From Microbacterium sp. SL75 (GTDB lineage: Bacteria > Actinomycetota > Actinomycetes > Actinomycetales > Microbacteriaceae), in NCBI RefSeq assembly GCF_026625865.1, contig NZ_CP113067.1, positions 2,232,001 to 2,296,000 of the forward strand: a stretch of 64,000 bases of DNA, read 5' to 3'. The position numbers and the translations under genes were made by a program. A model generated the notes under the pieces. The model searched no databases. It had not been told where the DNA came from and worked only from the letters and a program-made list of their open reading frames with translations. The stretch's first letter is position 1. Each line of letters starts with the position of its first letter. Positions 33,827-47,927 of this stretch are shown in pieces.

Positions 33827-34765
33827 TCAGTCTTCGCGCAGGTGCTCGTAGAGCGCCGTCGAGAGGTACCGCTCGCCGTAGGAGGGGATGATGACGACGA
33901 TGTTCTTGCCCGCCGCCTCGGGGCGCCGCGCGACCTCGAGGGCCGCCCAGATCGCCGCACCCGACGACATGCCGACCAGGATGCCGTCTTTCGCAGCCGT
34001 CTCACGGGCCAGGCGGATCGCGTCGTCGAACTCGACGTCGATCACCTCGTCGATGATGTCGCGGTCGAGGATCGCGGGCACGAAGTTGGGGCCGATGCCC
34101 TGGATCTTGTGGGGACCGGGGTGGCCCTTGGTGAGTACGGGGGAGTCGGCGGGCTCGACGGCGACGACCTTGACCCCGGGCACGCGTTCCTTGAGCACCT
34201 GGCCGACGCCGGTGATGGTGCCGCCGGTGCCGATTCCGGCGACGAAGTAGTCGACCTTGCCCTCGGTGTCGCGCAGGATCTCTTCGGCCGTTGTCTTGCG
34301 GTGGATCGCGGGGTTCGCCTCGTTCTCGAACTGGCGGGCCCAGACGGCGCCCGGCGTCTCGGCGACGATGCGCTTGGCCTCGTCCACGGCGTGCGACATG
34401 CCCTTGGTGGGATCGGTGAGTACGAGCTCGGCGCCGAAGGCCTTGAGCAGGATGCGGCGTTCCTTCGACATCGAGGCCGGCATCGTGAGGATGACCTTGT
34501 ACCCGCGTGCGGCGCCCACCATGGCGAGGGCGATGCCGGTGTTGCCGCTCGTCGACTCGACGATCGTGCCGCCGGGCTTGAGCTCGCCCGAGGCTTCGGC
34601 CGCGTCGATGATGGCGATGCCGAGGCGGTCCTTGACGCTCGAGGCGGGGTTGTAGAACTCGAGCTTGGCGAGGATCTGGCCGCCCGCGCCTTCGGCGACG
34701 CGGTTCAGCCGCACGAGCGGCGTGTCGCCGAATGCAGAGGTGATGTCGGAGTGGATGCCGGGCAT
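33827..34765 (-). CDS. cysK: O-acetylserine sulfhydrylase (cysteine synthase A)
   Basis: 312 residues, PLP enzyme. The PLP lysine is in [11 protein letters not shown] (near 44), the substrate loop in [12 protein letters not shown] (near 70), the phosphate-binding loop in [12 protein letters not shown] (near 178), and SSGAAIWAA near 268. Makes cysteine from O-acetylserine and sulfide, and forms an operon with cysE. ATG follows GAAAGGCGAGCC. A -10 TAAAAT lies at 34798-34803. Confidence 0.96.
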   Translation of the reverse strand: MPGIHSDITSAFGDTPLVRLNRVAEGAGGQILAKLEFYNPASSVKDRLGIAIIDAAEASGELKPGGTIVESTSGNTGIALAMVGAARGYKVILTMPASMSKERRILLKAFGAELVLTDPTKGMSHAVDEAKRIVAETPGAVWARQFENEANPAIHRKTTAEEILRDTEGKVDYFVAGIGTGGTITGVGQVLKERVPGVKVVAVEPADSPVLTKGHPGPHKIQGIGPNFVPAILDRDIIDEVIDVEFDDAIRLARETAAKDGILVGMSSGAAIWAALEVARRPEAAGKNIVVIIPSYGERYLSTALYEHLRED

Positions 34766-34797
34766 GGCTCGCCTTTCGCCGTCGGTCGGGACGCGAT

Positions 34798-34803
34798 CAT
34801 TTT
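34798..34803 (-). promoter_or_regulatory. -10 element of cysK-cysE
   Basis: TAAAAT on the minus strand, about 32 nt before the cysK ATG, in the 99-nt divergent spacer shared with prmC. Confidence 0.5.
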
Positions 34804-34847
34804 AGGCGAGCCTTCCGACACCGCCGGCCCGTGTGACGCCGCGCGAC

Positions 34848-34853
34848 TAGGCT
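34848..34853 (+). promoter_or_regulatory. -10 element of prmC
   Basis: TAGGCT lies 11 nt before the prmC ATG at 34865. prmC therefore has its own promoter, consistent with its separation from prfA. Confidence 0.55.
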
Positions 34854-34864
34854 GGGCTCCCGTC

Positions 34865-35758
34865 ATGCCAAAGACCGTCCCGCTCCCCGTCCCCACGGCC
34901 CTTTCGGTCGCCGATGTCCTGCGCTCCGCCGCGCAGCGACTGCACGCGGCGGGAGTACCCGATCCGCAGGTCGACGCCGAACTCCTCGTCGCCCATGTGC
35001 TCGACTCCTCCCGCGGCGGGGTGCAGGCCGCCGCCATCCGCGGAGACCGGATGCCGGAGCCCGCCGCGCGCGCCCTCGCCCCTCTGCTCGACCGCCGTGC
35101 GGCCCGTGAGCCCCTGCAGCACCTCACCGGTCTCGCGCCGTTCCGTTCCCTGGAGCTGGCGGTGGGACCGGGCGTGTTCGTCCCGCGCCCCGAGACGGAG
35201 ATGGTGGCCCAGCTCGCGATCGACGCGCTGCGCTCTGCGGCATCCGAGGCGCCGATCGCGGTCGATCTCGGAACCGGCAGCGGCGCGATCGCGCTCGCGA
35301 TGGCCACCGAGGTGCCCCACGCCCGTGTCTTCGCCGCCGAGAACTCGGTTGATGCGTTCGTCTGGACGAAGCAGAACGTGGCCCGCGTCGGTGCCGACAA
35401 CGTCACACTCGCCTTCGTCGACCTCGCCGACGCGTTCCGCGAGCTCGACGGGACCGTGTCGGTCGTGGCATCCAACCCTCCTTACGTTCCAGACGACGCG
35501 ATCCCGCGTGATCCCGAGGTGCGTCTCTACGACCCGCCGGCGGCGCTGTACGGGGGACCGGACGGACTGGATGCCGTGCGCCATCTCAGCCGCGTCGGAC
35601 TCCGGCTCGGTCACCCCGGGGCGATGATCGTCATCGAGCACGGCGAGTGGCAGGGCGAGGCCATCCGCGACATCCTCGTCGCCGACGGCTGGCGTTCGGC
35701 CGCGACCCACCGCGATCTGACGAGCAGGGATCGCGCCACCACCGCCACCCGTCCGTGA
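34865..35758 (+). CDS. prmC: Release factor glutamine methyltransferase
   Basis: 297 residues. The helical N-domain (about 15-85) is followed by the SAM-binding VDLGTGSGAIALAMA (near 132) and the catalytic NPPY (SNPPYVPDDA, near 204), which orients the glutamine. It methylates the GGQ glutamine of RF1 (prfA, 4.6 kb upstream) and RF2. ATG 34865 chosen because it fits family length and the promoter. It leads into tsaC. Confidence 0.94.
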   Translation: MPKTVPLPVPTALSVADVLRSAAQRLHAAGVPDPQVDAELLVAHVLDSSRGGVQAAAIRGDRMPEPAARALAPLLDRRAAREPLQHLTGLAPFRSLELAVGPGVFVPRPETEMVAQLAIDALRSAASEAPIAVDLGTGSGAIALAMATEVPHARVFAAENSVDAFVWTKQNVARVGADNVTLAFVDLADAFRELDGTVSVVASNPPYVPDDAIPRDPEVRLYDPPAALYGGPDGLDAVRHLSRVGLRLGHPGAMIVIEHGEWQGEAIRDILVADGWRSAATHRDLTSRDRATTATRP

Positions 35759-35781
35759 CCACGCGGAGGGCGGCGCGCGAC

Positions 35782-35787
35782 TAGACT
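35782..35787 (+). promoter_or_regulatory. -10 element of tsaC
   Basis: TAGACT ends 10 nt before the ATG at 35798, within the 39-nt prmC-tsaC spacer. Confidence 0.55.
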
Positions 35788-35797
35788 GACGCGCGTT

Positions 35798-36535
35798 ATG
35801 TCACCCGTCTACGACTGCCGTGACGAATCGCAGCTGCTGTCCGGAATGCGCCACGCGCGTCAAGCGATCGGCCGCGGCGAGCTCGTCGTGCTCCCCACCG
35901 ACACCGTCTACGGAATCGCCGCGGACGCCTTCAACGCGCGTGCCGTCGCGGGCCTGCTCGAGGCGAAGGGCCGCGGACGCCAGCAGCCGCCGCCCGTCCT
36001 CGTCCCCGGAGTCGGGACGCTGCGGGCCCTCGTCGCCGAGATCCCTCCCGCCGTCGACGATCTCGTTCGCGAGTTCTGGCCGGGAGGGCTGACGATCGTG
36101 CTTCCCGCCCAGCCCTCGCTCTCGTGGGACCTCGGTGACACGCACGGCACGGTCGCGGTGCGCATGCCCGCGCAGAAGATGACGCTCGAACTGCTCGAAG
36201 AGACCGGACCGCTCGCGGTGTCGAGCGCGAACCTCACGGGTCGAGCAGCGGCGGTCGACATCGACTCCGCTCGTGACATGCTCGGCGACAGTGTGGCGGC
36301 CTACCTCGACGCCGGCGTCAGCGAGACGGGCGTCGCCTCGACGATCATCGATGCCACGACACTCGTCGGGGGAGCGGAACCGCAGATCCGCGTGCTGCGC
36401 GAGGGCGCGATCTCGCGCGACCGTCTGCGCGCGGTGGTGGGCGACCTCCTCGAGCCGGACCCCGTCGACGAGGTCGTGGACCCCCTCGCGACACCCTCCG
36501 CAACGACCCCGGATGCCGAGGCGCCGGGTCCGTGA
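35798..36535 (+). CDS. tsaC: L-threonylcarbamoyladenylate synthase (Sua5/YrdC)
   Basis: 245 residues. The YrdC core includes LPTDTVYGIAADA (near 34), LVPGVGTLRAL in place of the usual lysine-rich loop, FWPGGLTIVL and SSANLTG (near 146). Makes threonylcarbamoyl-AMP for the t6A37 modification of ANN-decoding tRNAs. The last 40 residues are an acidic, Pro-rich tail. The stop overlaps the next gene by GTGA. Confidence 0.93.
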   Translation: MSPVYDCRDESQLLSGMRHARQAIGRGELVVLPTDTVYGIAADAFNARAVAGLLEAKGRGRQQPPPVLVPGVGTLRALVAEIPPAVDDLVREFWPGGLTIVLPAQPSLSWDLGDTHGTVAVRMPAQKMTLELLEETGPLAVSSANLTGRAAAVDIDSARDMLGDSVAAYLDAGVSETGVASTIIDATTLVGGAEPQIRVLREGAISRDRLRAVVGDLLEPDPVDEVVDPLATPSATTPDAEAPGP

Positions 36536-37704
36536 CCCAATACCTCCTCACCATCCTGTTCACGGCGGCGGTCACGCTCGCGCTGTCGTGGGTGGTGTGG
36601 AAGCTTGCTCTGCGGTTCAAGCTGTACCCCGGCATCCGCGACCGCGATGTGCACAAGACGCCCACCCCGCGCCTCGGTGGTGTCGCGATGTTCCTCGGCG
36701 TGGTCGCCGCCTTCGCGCTCTCGAGCAGGAACCCCTACTTCGCGATCTTCTGGATCGACCCCGTCCCGGTGCTCTCTCTGCTTGGGGCGGTGCTGCTCAT
36801 CGTGCTCGTCGGCGTCGCAGACGACCTGTGGGATCTCGACTGGATGATCAAGCTCGGGGCGCAGTTCGTGGCGGCCGGCATCATCGCCTGGTTCGGTCAG
36901 CTGCAGATCCTGTCGTTGCCGATCGGCGCACTCACGGTGGGATCGAGCTGGGTAAGCTTCCTGCTGACCGTGTTCGCGATGGTCGTCGTCATGAACGCCG
37001 TGAACTTCATCGACGGGCTGAACGGTCTCGTGGCGGGCGTCTGCCTGATCGCCAACGGCGTCTTCTTCGCGTACTCGTACCTCCTCGTGCGCGATACCGG
37101 AGCGAGCACCTACTTCAACCTCGCGTCCTTCATCGCGGCGGTGCTCGTGGGGGCGTGCCTGGGCTTCCTCCCGATGAACTGGACCCCGGCGAAGCTCTTC
37201 ATGGGCGACGCGGGCGCGCTCATGCTGGGGCTGCTCATGGCGAGCTCCGCCGTCGCGATCACCGGTCAGCTCGACCCCGCGGTGCTCGATCCCGAGAAGA
37301 TCGGCCGTTCGCAGCTGCTCGGTGCCTTCATCCCGATCCTGTTGCCCGTGGTCATCGTGCTGCTGCCCCTGCTCGACTTCGGGCTCGCGGTCGCGCGGCG
37401 GCAGTGGGCGGGCAGATCGCCCTTCTCGCCGGACCGCAAGCACCTTCACCACCGCATGCTCGACATGGGGCACACCGACCGCGACGCGGTCCTCATCTTC
37501 TACAGCTGGACCGCCGTGGTGAGCCTCGCGTTCCTGCTGATGTACATCGGCACCCAGCAGGGCTGGCCCGGCGACTACGCGATCGGCATCGCCTTCGGCG
37601 TGACCGGTGTCGCCGCTTGCGCCGTCCTCACGCTCCTGCCCTCCCAGCACCGTCTGCGGTTGTCCCGCCGACCCCGACCCACCCGACCGGAGTCCTCCTC
37701 ATGA
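36532..37704 (+). CDS. wecA: WecA/MraY-family undecaprenyl-phosphate GlcNAc-1-phosphate transferase
   Basis: 390 residues with about 11 membrane helices. Family motifs in order: HKTPTPRLGG (near 42), VGVADDLWDLD (the DD pair, near 95), NAVNFIDGLNGLVAG (near 151), GFLPMNWTPAKLFMGDAGAL (near 205) and the histidine motif RKHLHHRMLDMGH (near 303) typical of the WecA branch rather than MraY. It links sugar-1-phosphate to the lipid carrier for cell-wall polymers. GTG 36532 overlaps the tsaC stop; ATGA overlap follows. Confidence 0.92.
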   Translation: MTQYLLTILFTAAVTLALSWVVWKLALRFKLYPGIRDRDVHKTPTPRLGGVAMFLGVVAAFALSSRNPYFAIFWIDPVPVLSLLGAVLLIVLVGVADDLWDLDWMIKLGAQFVAAGIIAWFGQLQILSLPIGALTVGSSWVSFLLTVFAMVVVMNAVNFIDGLNGLVAGVCLIANGVFFAYSYLLVRDTGASTYFNLASFIAAVLVGACLGFLPMNWTPAKLFMGDAGALMLGLLMASSAVAITGQLDPAVLDPEKIGRSQLLGAFIPILLPVVIVLLPLLDFGLAVARRQWAGRSPFSPDRKHLHHRMLDMGHTDRDAVLIFYSWTAVVSLAFLLMYIGTQQGWPGDYAIGIAFGVTGVAACAVLTLLPSQHRLRLSRRPRPTRPESSS

Positions 37705-38189
37705 GCAGTGTTTCGCCCGCCCCTCGTCGCCCTCTCTCCAGTACCCCGGTGCTGCGCACCGCCCTGGTATGGGGTGGCATCGTGACGGCGGTGCTGCTCG
37801 TGCTCGGGGCTGTCGTGGGCTTCCTCGTCGGGGGCGGGGGAGGCCTCGGCAGCGCCCTGTCGGGCGTCGCGGTCAGCGCGATCTTCCTCGCGGTGACGGC
37901 CATCAGCATCCTCGTGGCGAACCGCTGGTTCGGAGATCCCCTCTACGTGCCGATCTTCTTCGGAATCGTCCTGGGCGGGTGGCTGCTGAAGCTCATCCTG
38001 TTCATTGTGGCGATCGTGGTGCTGCGCGGACAGGGGTGGGTCGACCCGGTCGTGTTCTACGTGGCGCTCGTCGTCAGCGTCATCGCCTCGCTCGTCGTCG
38101 ACGTGGTCGTGTTGCTGCGCATGCGTATCCCGAGCGTGAGCGATGTGACCCTGCCCACCGACCCCGACGCGGGCGATCGCCGATCCTGA
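37701..38189 (+). CDS. AtpI-like small membrane protein
   Basis: 162 residues with about four membrane helices (roughly 20-46, 55-72, 84-108, 115-140) and a polar C-terminus (PTDPDAGDRRS). Its position directly before atpB and its size match the AtpI/uncI-like proteins of actinobacteria, proposed to help assemble the c-ring. Sequence similarity to AtpI is weak by eye. The ATG overlaps the wecA stop. Confidence 0.6.
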   Translation: MSSVSPAPRRPLSSTPVLRTALVWGGIVTAVLLVLGAVVGFLVGGGGGLGSALSGVAVSAIFLAVTAISILVANRWFGDPLYVPIFFGIVLGGWLLKLILFIVAIVVLRGQGWVDPVVFYVALVVSVIASLVVDVVVLLRMRIPSVSDVTLPTDPDAGDRRS

Positions 38190-38284
38190 GACCCCCGTAT
38201 CTCATGAGGCGGCACGCCGAGGCCTATTAGTCCGTCGGCGAGACGATCACGGCACTCGGACTCATGGATCCGCCGGGAGTTTGA

Positions 38285-39493
<1,209 letters not shown>

Positions 39494-39528
39494 TCCCGGC
39501 CGCTCTCGATTCACTGTAAGGAGACAGG

Positions 39529-40086
39529 ATGCTGAACGCTCTTGTCACTCTCGCCGCGGAGCCCGCGGGGGAAGCGCACAACCCGCTGCTTCCTGCGGTC
39601 TACGACATCATCTGGTCGGCGGTGTGCTTCGTCGTCATCATCTTCGTGGTGTGGCGCGTCGCTCTGCCGCGCATGGCGAAGCTGCTCGACGAGCGCAGTG
39701 CTGCCATCGAGGGCAACATCGCGAAGGCCGACGAGGCCCAGCGTCAGGCCGAGGCCGCCCTCGAGCAGTACACGGCTCAGCTCGCCGAGGCGCGCCGCGA
39801 AGCCGGTGAGATCCGCGAGTCCGCCACCCAGGACGGTCGCAAGATCGTCGCCGAGGCGCGCGAGACCGCGGCAGCCGATGCCGCTCGCATCACCGCGTCC
39901 GCTCACGCGCAGATCGAGGCGGAGCGTCAGGCGACCCTCGTGCAGCTGCGCTCCGAGGTCGGTACCCTCGCGGTCGACCTCGCCGGCAACGTGATCGGTG
40001 AGACCCTGTCCGACGACGCGCGTGCGAACGCCGTGGTCGACCGCTTCCTCGCCGAGCTCGAGGCGTCCGAGAAGGCGGCCAAGTAA
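39529..40086 (+). CDS. atpF: ATP synthase F0 subunit b
   Basis: 185 residues: one membrane helix (about 22-44), then a long charged coiled coil (about 50-165) that forms the outer stalk. The stop and the next ATG overlap (TAATG). GTAAGGAGACAGG is a strong ribosome site. Confidence 0.95.
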   Translation: MLNALVTLAAEPAGEAHNPLLPAVYDIIWSAVCFVVIIFVVWRVALPRMAKLLDERSAAIEGNIAKADEAQRQAEAALEQYTAQLAEARREAGEIRESATQDGRKIVAEARETAAADAARITASAHAQIEAERQATLVQLRSEVGTLAVDLAGNVIGETLSDDARANAVVDRFLAELEASEKAAK

Positions 40087-40874
40087 TGGGCAGCGCGACC
40101 ACTCAGGCGCGGACCGCGACGACGGAGGCCCTGGCCTCCACGTCGGGCGTCGATCTCGACGTCGCGCGCGAGCTGTTCGCGGCCGTCGGTGCCGTGAGCG
40201 GATCGTCGCAGTTGAGCGGCGCGCTGTCCGACTCGTCGGTGCCGGCCCCCGCTCGCGCGGGGCTGGTCTCGGCCGTCTTCGGCTCCACCTACCGTCCCGC
40301 CACGGTCGCCCTGCTCTCCAGCGCTGCCCAGCAGCGCTGGTCGAACGCCGGGCAGTTCGTCGAGGGTCTCGAAGAGCTGGCGATCCAGGCGACCTCGGTC
40401 GCCGAGTCGGCGGACATCGAGTCGGAGCTGTTCGCCTTCTCGCGCACCGTCGCGAGCAACGGCGAGCTCGAGCTCGCTCTCGGTGGGCGCCTCGGCGGCG
40501 CCTCGGCGAAGGGGTCGCTCGTCTCGACCCTTCTCGACGGCCGCGCGAGCACCGGCACCGCACTCATCGTGTCGTCGCTGGTGCAGCACGCCCGCGGCCG
40601 CCGCGTACGCGCCCTGCTTCGCCGGGCCGAGCGCATCGTCGCCGACCAGCGCGCGCGGATCGTCGCCACCGTGTACGCCGCAGCCCCCCTCAGCGCCGAA
40701 CAGCAGACTCGTCTGCAGAACGCTCTCAGCGCACGTTACGGTTCAGCGGTCACGCTGAACACCGTGATCGACCCGACGGTGGTCGGCGGTCTGCGCGTGC
40801 AGGTCGCGGACGACGTCATCGACGCGAGCGTGTCCGCACGTCTCGCTGACCTCCGCCAGCGGATCGCAGGCTAA
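40086..40874 (+). CDS. atpH: ATP synthase F1 subunit delta
   Basis: 262 residues, longer than the 177 of E. coli but usual for actinobacteria. The helical N-domain binds the top of alpha; the C-terminal part ends in [20 protein letters not shown], the conserved OSCP/delta signature, near residues 226-245. Overlaps atpF by one base. Confidence 0.95.
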   Translation: MGSATTQARTATTEALASTSGVDLDVARELFAAVGAVSGSSQLSGALSDSSVPAPARAGLVSAVFGSTYRPATVALLSSAAQQRWSNAGQFVEGLEELAIQATSVAESADIESELFAFSRTVASNGELELALGGRLGGASAKGSLVSTLLDGRASTGTALIVSSLVQHARGRRVRALLRRAERIVADQRARIVATVYAAAPLSAEQQTRLQNALSARYGSAVTLNTVIDPTVVGGLRVQVADDVIDASVSARLADLRQRIAG

Positions 40875-40936
40875 AGACTTTCCGCCCGAATGGGCGTGGA
40901 TCTGGGGGCCGAGTGCCCCACGAACGAAGGAAGACA

Positions 40937-42568
<1,632 letters not shown>

Positions 42569-42592
42569 TAGCGACGACACGAGAACGGAATC

Positions 42593-44963
<2,371 letters not shown>

Positions 44964-44964
44964 C

Positions 44965-45225
44965 ATGTCGTTGCGCGTGAGCCTGGTGTCGGCCGACGCC
45001 GAGGTGTGGACGGGGGAGGCCTCGCTCGTCGTGGCCAAGACCGTCGAGGGTGAGATCGGTTTCATGCAGGGTCATGAGCCGGTTCTCGCGATCCTCGCCC
45101 AGGGCGAGGTGCGCATCACCCGTACCGACGGCTCGAAGATCCTCGCCAACGCCGAGGACGGCTTCCTGTCGATGGCGAACGACGAACTCACGATCGTCGC
45201 CGGAAACGCGGCACTCGTCTCCTGA
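44965..45225 (+). CDS. atpC: ATP synthase F1 subunit epsilon
   Basis: 86 residues: only the N-terminal beta-sandwich (LRVSLVSADAEVWTGEA ... IGFMQGHEPVLAIL), without the C-terminal two-helix inhibitory domain of E. coli epsilon. Short epsilon is common in Microbacteriaceae and implies that epsilon-type inhibition of ATP hydrolysis is absent or different. ATG lies 1 nt after the atpD stop. Confidence 0.95.
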   Translation: MSLRVSLVSADAEVWTGEASLVVAKTVEGEIGFMQGHEPVLAILAQGEVRITRTDGSKILANAEDGFLSMANDELTIVAGNAALVS

Positions 45226-45241
45226 CACCGTCTCTTTCCCT

Positions 45242-45277
45242 CGACGCGCGTCGCCCGATTTCGGGCGGCGCGCGTCG
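45242..45277 (+). terminator. atp operon terminator
   Basis: CGACGCGCGTCGCCCG pairs with CGGGCGGCGCGCGTCG (16 bp, one T-G wobble), with loop ATTT, 17 nt after the atpC stop. Confidence 0.85.
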
Positions 45278-45295
45278 TCTGTCTGCGGAGAACCC

Positions 45296-46045
45296 ATGCT
45301 CGTCCTTCTTCCCCCGTCCGAGACCAAGCGACCGGGCGGCGACGGCCTCCCTCTCGATCTCGCGGGGCTGCCCCTGCCCTCGTTGAGCGGTGCGCGCAAG
45401 ACCGTCGTCGATGCGCTGGTCGCTCTCTCCTCCGATGAGGAACAAGCCGCTCGGGTACTCAAGATCAGCGCGAAGCGTCGGCACGAGATCGGCGACAACG
45501 CTGCCCTGCGTACCGCGCCGACCATGCCGGCGATCGACCGCTACACCGGGGTCCTCTTCGATGCCCTGGATGCCGCCGGCCTCGACGCCGCGGCGCGTGC
45601 CTGGCTCGGCGACCACGTGATGATCCAGTCCGCGCCGTTCGGACCGGTCGGCGCTCTCGATGGCATCCCGGCCTATCGTCTCGCGGCGGGCACGTCGCTG
45701 CCGGGCACTCCGGCGCTGCGACGCATCTGGGCAGACGCCGTGAGCCAGGCGTGGGCAGAGCTTCGGCCGGACTTCGTCCTCGACCTGCGCTCGGAGGCGT
45801 ACGCCGCGCTCGGTCCCCTTCCCGCCGGGGTGGCGGCGGTGTACGTCCGCGTGATGAGCGAGGACTCCGGCGGCGCGGCGCGCGCCCTCAACCACTTCAA
45901 CAAACACGCGAAGGGGGAGCTGGTCCGGGCGCTGGCCGTGCAACGAGCGCGGATCGAGACCATCGACGACCTTCATGAATGGGCGGAGGGCGCGGGGTGG
46001 ACGCTCCGCGCCGGCGCACCCGGCGAGGTGGCGCTGATTGTATAA
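45296..46045 (+). CDS. yaaA: YaaA-family peroxide stress protein
   Basis: 249 residues. Starts MLVLLPPSETKR, the family signature, with DLRSEAYAAL and NHFNKHAKGELVRAL in the C-terminal half. YaaA in E. coli lowers free iron under peroxide stress and has a DNA-binding-like fold. Cytoplasmic, monocistronic, following the atp terminator. Confidence 0.9.
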   Translation: MLVLLPPSETKRPGGDGLPLDLAGLPLPSLSGARKTVVDALVALSSDEEQAARVLKISAKRRHEIGDNAALRTAPTMPAIDRYTGVLFDALDAAGLDAAARAWLGDHVMIQSAPFGPVGALDGIPAYRLAAGTSLPGTPALRRIWADAVSQAWAELRPDFVLDLRSEAYAALGPLPAGVAAVYVRVMSEDSGGAARALNHFNKHAKGELVRALAVQRARIETIDDLHEWAEGAGWTLRAGAPGEVALIV

Positions 46046-46082
46046 GTCTCGCGCGCCCCTGTCAGGAAAGTCTCAGGATCGC

Positions 46083-46088
46083 TAGCAT
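46083..46088 (+). promoter_or_regulatory. -10 element of the DUF5684 gene
   Basis: TAGCAT, 57 nt before the ATG at 46146, with a GGAAAGGAA ribosome site near the start. Confidence 0.5.
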
Positions 46089-46145
46089 GTGAGACGCGGG
46101 GGGCGCATGGATGCTTCCCGCGCACTCGCTTGGAAAGGAACTCGC

Positions 46146-46808
46146 ATGAGTGACTCCTACTACTACGACGACGGGAGCGGTGCCGCCGCTCTCGCAGCAG
46201 TCTTGCTCGTCCTGATCCCGATCCTCTTCATCCTCGCTGTCGCGGCATACGTGATCTCGTCGTTCCTCTACATGAAGATCTTCGAGAAGGCCGGTGTGCA
46301 GGGCAAGTGGCGCGCCTGGGTGCCCGTATACAACGGCCTCATCGCCGCCAAGCTCGGCGATGTCTCGCCGTGGGTGGTCCTGATCGTCGCGGTCGCCTCG
46401 AGCGTGCTCTCGAACATCCCGGTCATCGGCCCGATCTTCAGCCTCGCGATCCTTGCGGTCGCGGTCATGTACTCGTACCGCATCGGCCTCAAGCTCGGTA
46501 AGGACTGGCCGCTGCTCCTGCTGTGGTTGATCCCCGGTATCGGCGCGCTCATCTGGCTCGCGATCATCGCCTTCAGCAACAATCGATGGAACCCCGCGAT
46601 CGCTCCCGCGCCGTGGGCCAACTCCTTCCTCGCCGACAAGACGGTGTGGAACGGCATCCCCGTTCAGCCGAGTCAGCCCGTCGCCGGCAACGGTGGCGGA
46701 TACGCCGGCCCCGGCTACGGCGCGCCCCCGGCGCAGCAGCCGTACAACCCGCCGGCCACGGGTACGACCCCGCCGCCTCCGGCTCCGCCGGCAGGCCCCC
46801 AGGTCTGA
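46146..46808 (+). CDS. DUF5684 family membrane protein
   Basis: 220 residues. After SDSYYYDDGSGA come about four membrane helices (roughly 14-40, 74-95, 98-110, 118-140). The loop GKWRAWVPVYNGLIAAKLGD matches the pattern of DUF5684 proteins. The C-terminus is a Pro/Gly-rich tail (PPAQQPYNPP, TPPPPAPPAGP), probably outside or disordered. Function unknown. Confidence 0.75.
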   Translation: MSDSYYYDDGSGAAALAAVLLVLIPILFILAVAAYVISSFLYMKIFEKAGVQGKWRAWVPVYNGLIAAKLGDVSPWVVLIVAVASSVLSNIPVIGPIFSLAILAVAVMYSYRIGLKLGKDWPLLLLWLIPGIGALIWLAIIAFSNNRWNPAIAPAPWANSFLADKTVWNGIPVQPSQPVAGNGGGYAGPGYGAPPAQQPYNPPATGTTPPPPAPPAGPQV

Positions 46809-46814
46809 CGTCAT

Positions 46815-46848
46815 CGAAGGGCTCCTCGTCACGACGGGGAGCCCTTCG
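46815..46848 (+). terminator. Terminator after the DUF5684 gene
   Basis: CGAAGGGCTCC pairs perfectly with GGAGCCCTTCG around a 12-nt loop, 6 nt after the stop. Confidence 0.75.
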
Positions 46849-46861
46849 TCGTACGCGGCGA

Positions 46862-46867
46862 TAGCGT
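46862..46867 (+). promoter_or_regulatory. -10 element of a leaderless aldo/keto reductase transcript
   Basis: TAGCGT ends exactly 6 nt before the ATG at 46874. The GGAGGG between could also act as a ribosome site, so leaderless status is not certain. Confidence 0.45.
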
Positions 46868-46873
46868 GGAGGG

Positions 46874-47854
46874 ATGACGTCCCCCGTTCTTCTCCTCCGC
46901 GGCGTAGGCCGTTCCGGACTCCGCGTATCCGCGGTAGGCCTCGGCTGCAACAACTTCGGGCGCGCCGGCACGGCGACCGAGACGATCGAGGGCACGCGGG
47001 CGGTACTCGACGCCGCCATCGGGGCGGGGGTGACCTTCCTCGACACCGCCGACATGTACGGACGCGAGTTCGGTCTGTCCGAGAGCCTGCTGGGGGAGGC
47101 TCTCGAGGGACGACGCGACCAGGTCGTCCTCGCGACGAAGTTCGGGCACTCCGACTTCGCGCCGGCGATCTCGGGAGGGGCGAAGGGGTCCCGCACGCAT
47201 GTGCGCCGCGCCGTCGAAGCCTCGCTGCGTCGCCTGCGGACGGACTGGATCGATCTCTACCAGCTGCACACGCCCGATCCGTCGACCCCGATCGATGAGA
47301 CGCTCGACGCTCTGAGCGACTTGGTTCGCGAGGGCAAGGTCCGTTACGTCGGCCACTCGAACTTCGCGGGGTGGCAGATCGCCGAGGCCGACCACGCGGC
47401 GCGGGGGGTGCGTTTCGTCTCGACCCAGAATCAGTACAGCCTGCTCGCGCGCGCCGCAGAGCGTGAGGTCATTCCCGCGGCTGAGCGCTACGGCCTGGGG
47501 CTCCTGCCCTTCTTCCCCCTGCACAACGGACTGCTCACCGGCAAGTTCACGCGTGACGGCGGGCCGGAGGACAGTCGCATCATGCGCCAGAGGCGGCATC
47601 TGTGGAGTGAGGCGCCATGGGACGCGCTCGAGCGCTACCAGGCGTTCTGCGACGCGCGCGGCATCAGCATGCTCGAGGCGACCTTCGCCTGGTTCCTGTC
47701 CAAGCCCGTCGTCTCGAGCGTGATCGCCGGAGCGACGAGTCCCGAGCAGGTCCGAGCGAACGCCGCCGCGGCTACCGCGTGGACGCCGAGCGGGGAGGAC
47801 CTCGTCGAGCTCGACGGCATCCTGCCCCTTCCCGCGGATCCTGCCGCGGGGTGA
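46874..47854 (+). CDS. Aldo/keto reductase
   Basis: 326 residues, TIM barrel. Catalytic tetrad visible: Asp and Tyr in FLDTADMYGREF (near 54-60), Lys in LATKFGH (near 83), His in LYQLHTPD (near 128). The NADPH site is at the C-terminus (VIAGATSPEQVRANA). Substrate unknown; similar enzymes reduce sugar or aldehyde carbonyls. Confidence 0.9.
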   Translation: MTSPVLLLRGVGRSGLRVSAVGLGCNNFGRAGTATETIEGTRAVLDAAIGAGVTFLDTADMYGREFGLSESLLGEALEGRRDQVVLATKFGHSDFAPAISGGAKGSRTHVRRAVEASLRRLRTDWIDLYQLHTPDPSTPIDETLDALSDLVREGKVRYVGHSNFAGWQIAEADHAARGVRFVSTQNQYSLLARAAEREVIPAAERYGLGLLPFFPLHNGLLTGKFTRDGGPEDSRIMRQRRHLWSEAPWDALERYQAFCDARGISMLEATFAWFLSKPVVSSVIAGATSPEQVRANAAAATAWTPSGEDLVELDGILPLPADPAAG

Positions 47855-47912
47855 TCGACACGGAGGTCAGGCGCACCTGCGGCGCGTCCGCGGATCGGGG
47901 GCGAGCGTCGAC

Positions 47913-47918
47913 TAAGAT
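47913..47918 (+). promoter_or_regulatory. -10 element of the PP2C gene
   Basis: TAAGAT ends 9 nt before GTG 47928. This supports the long start over the later GTG at 47970. Confidence 0.55.
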
Positions 47919-47927
47919 GACAGGGCC

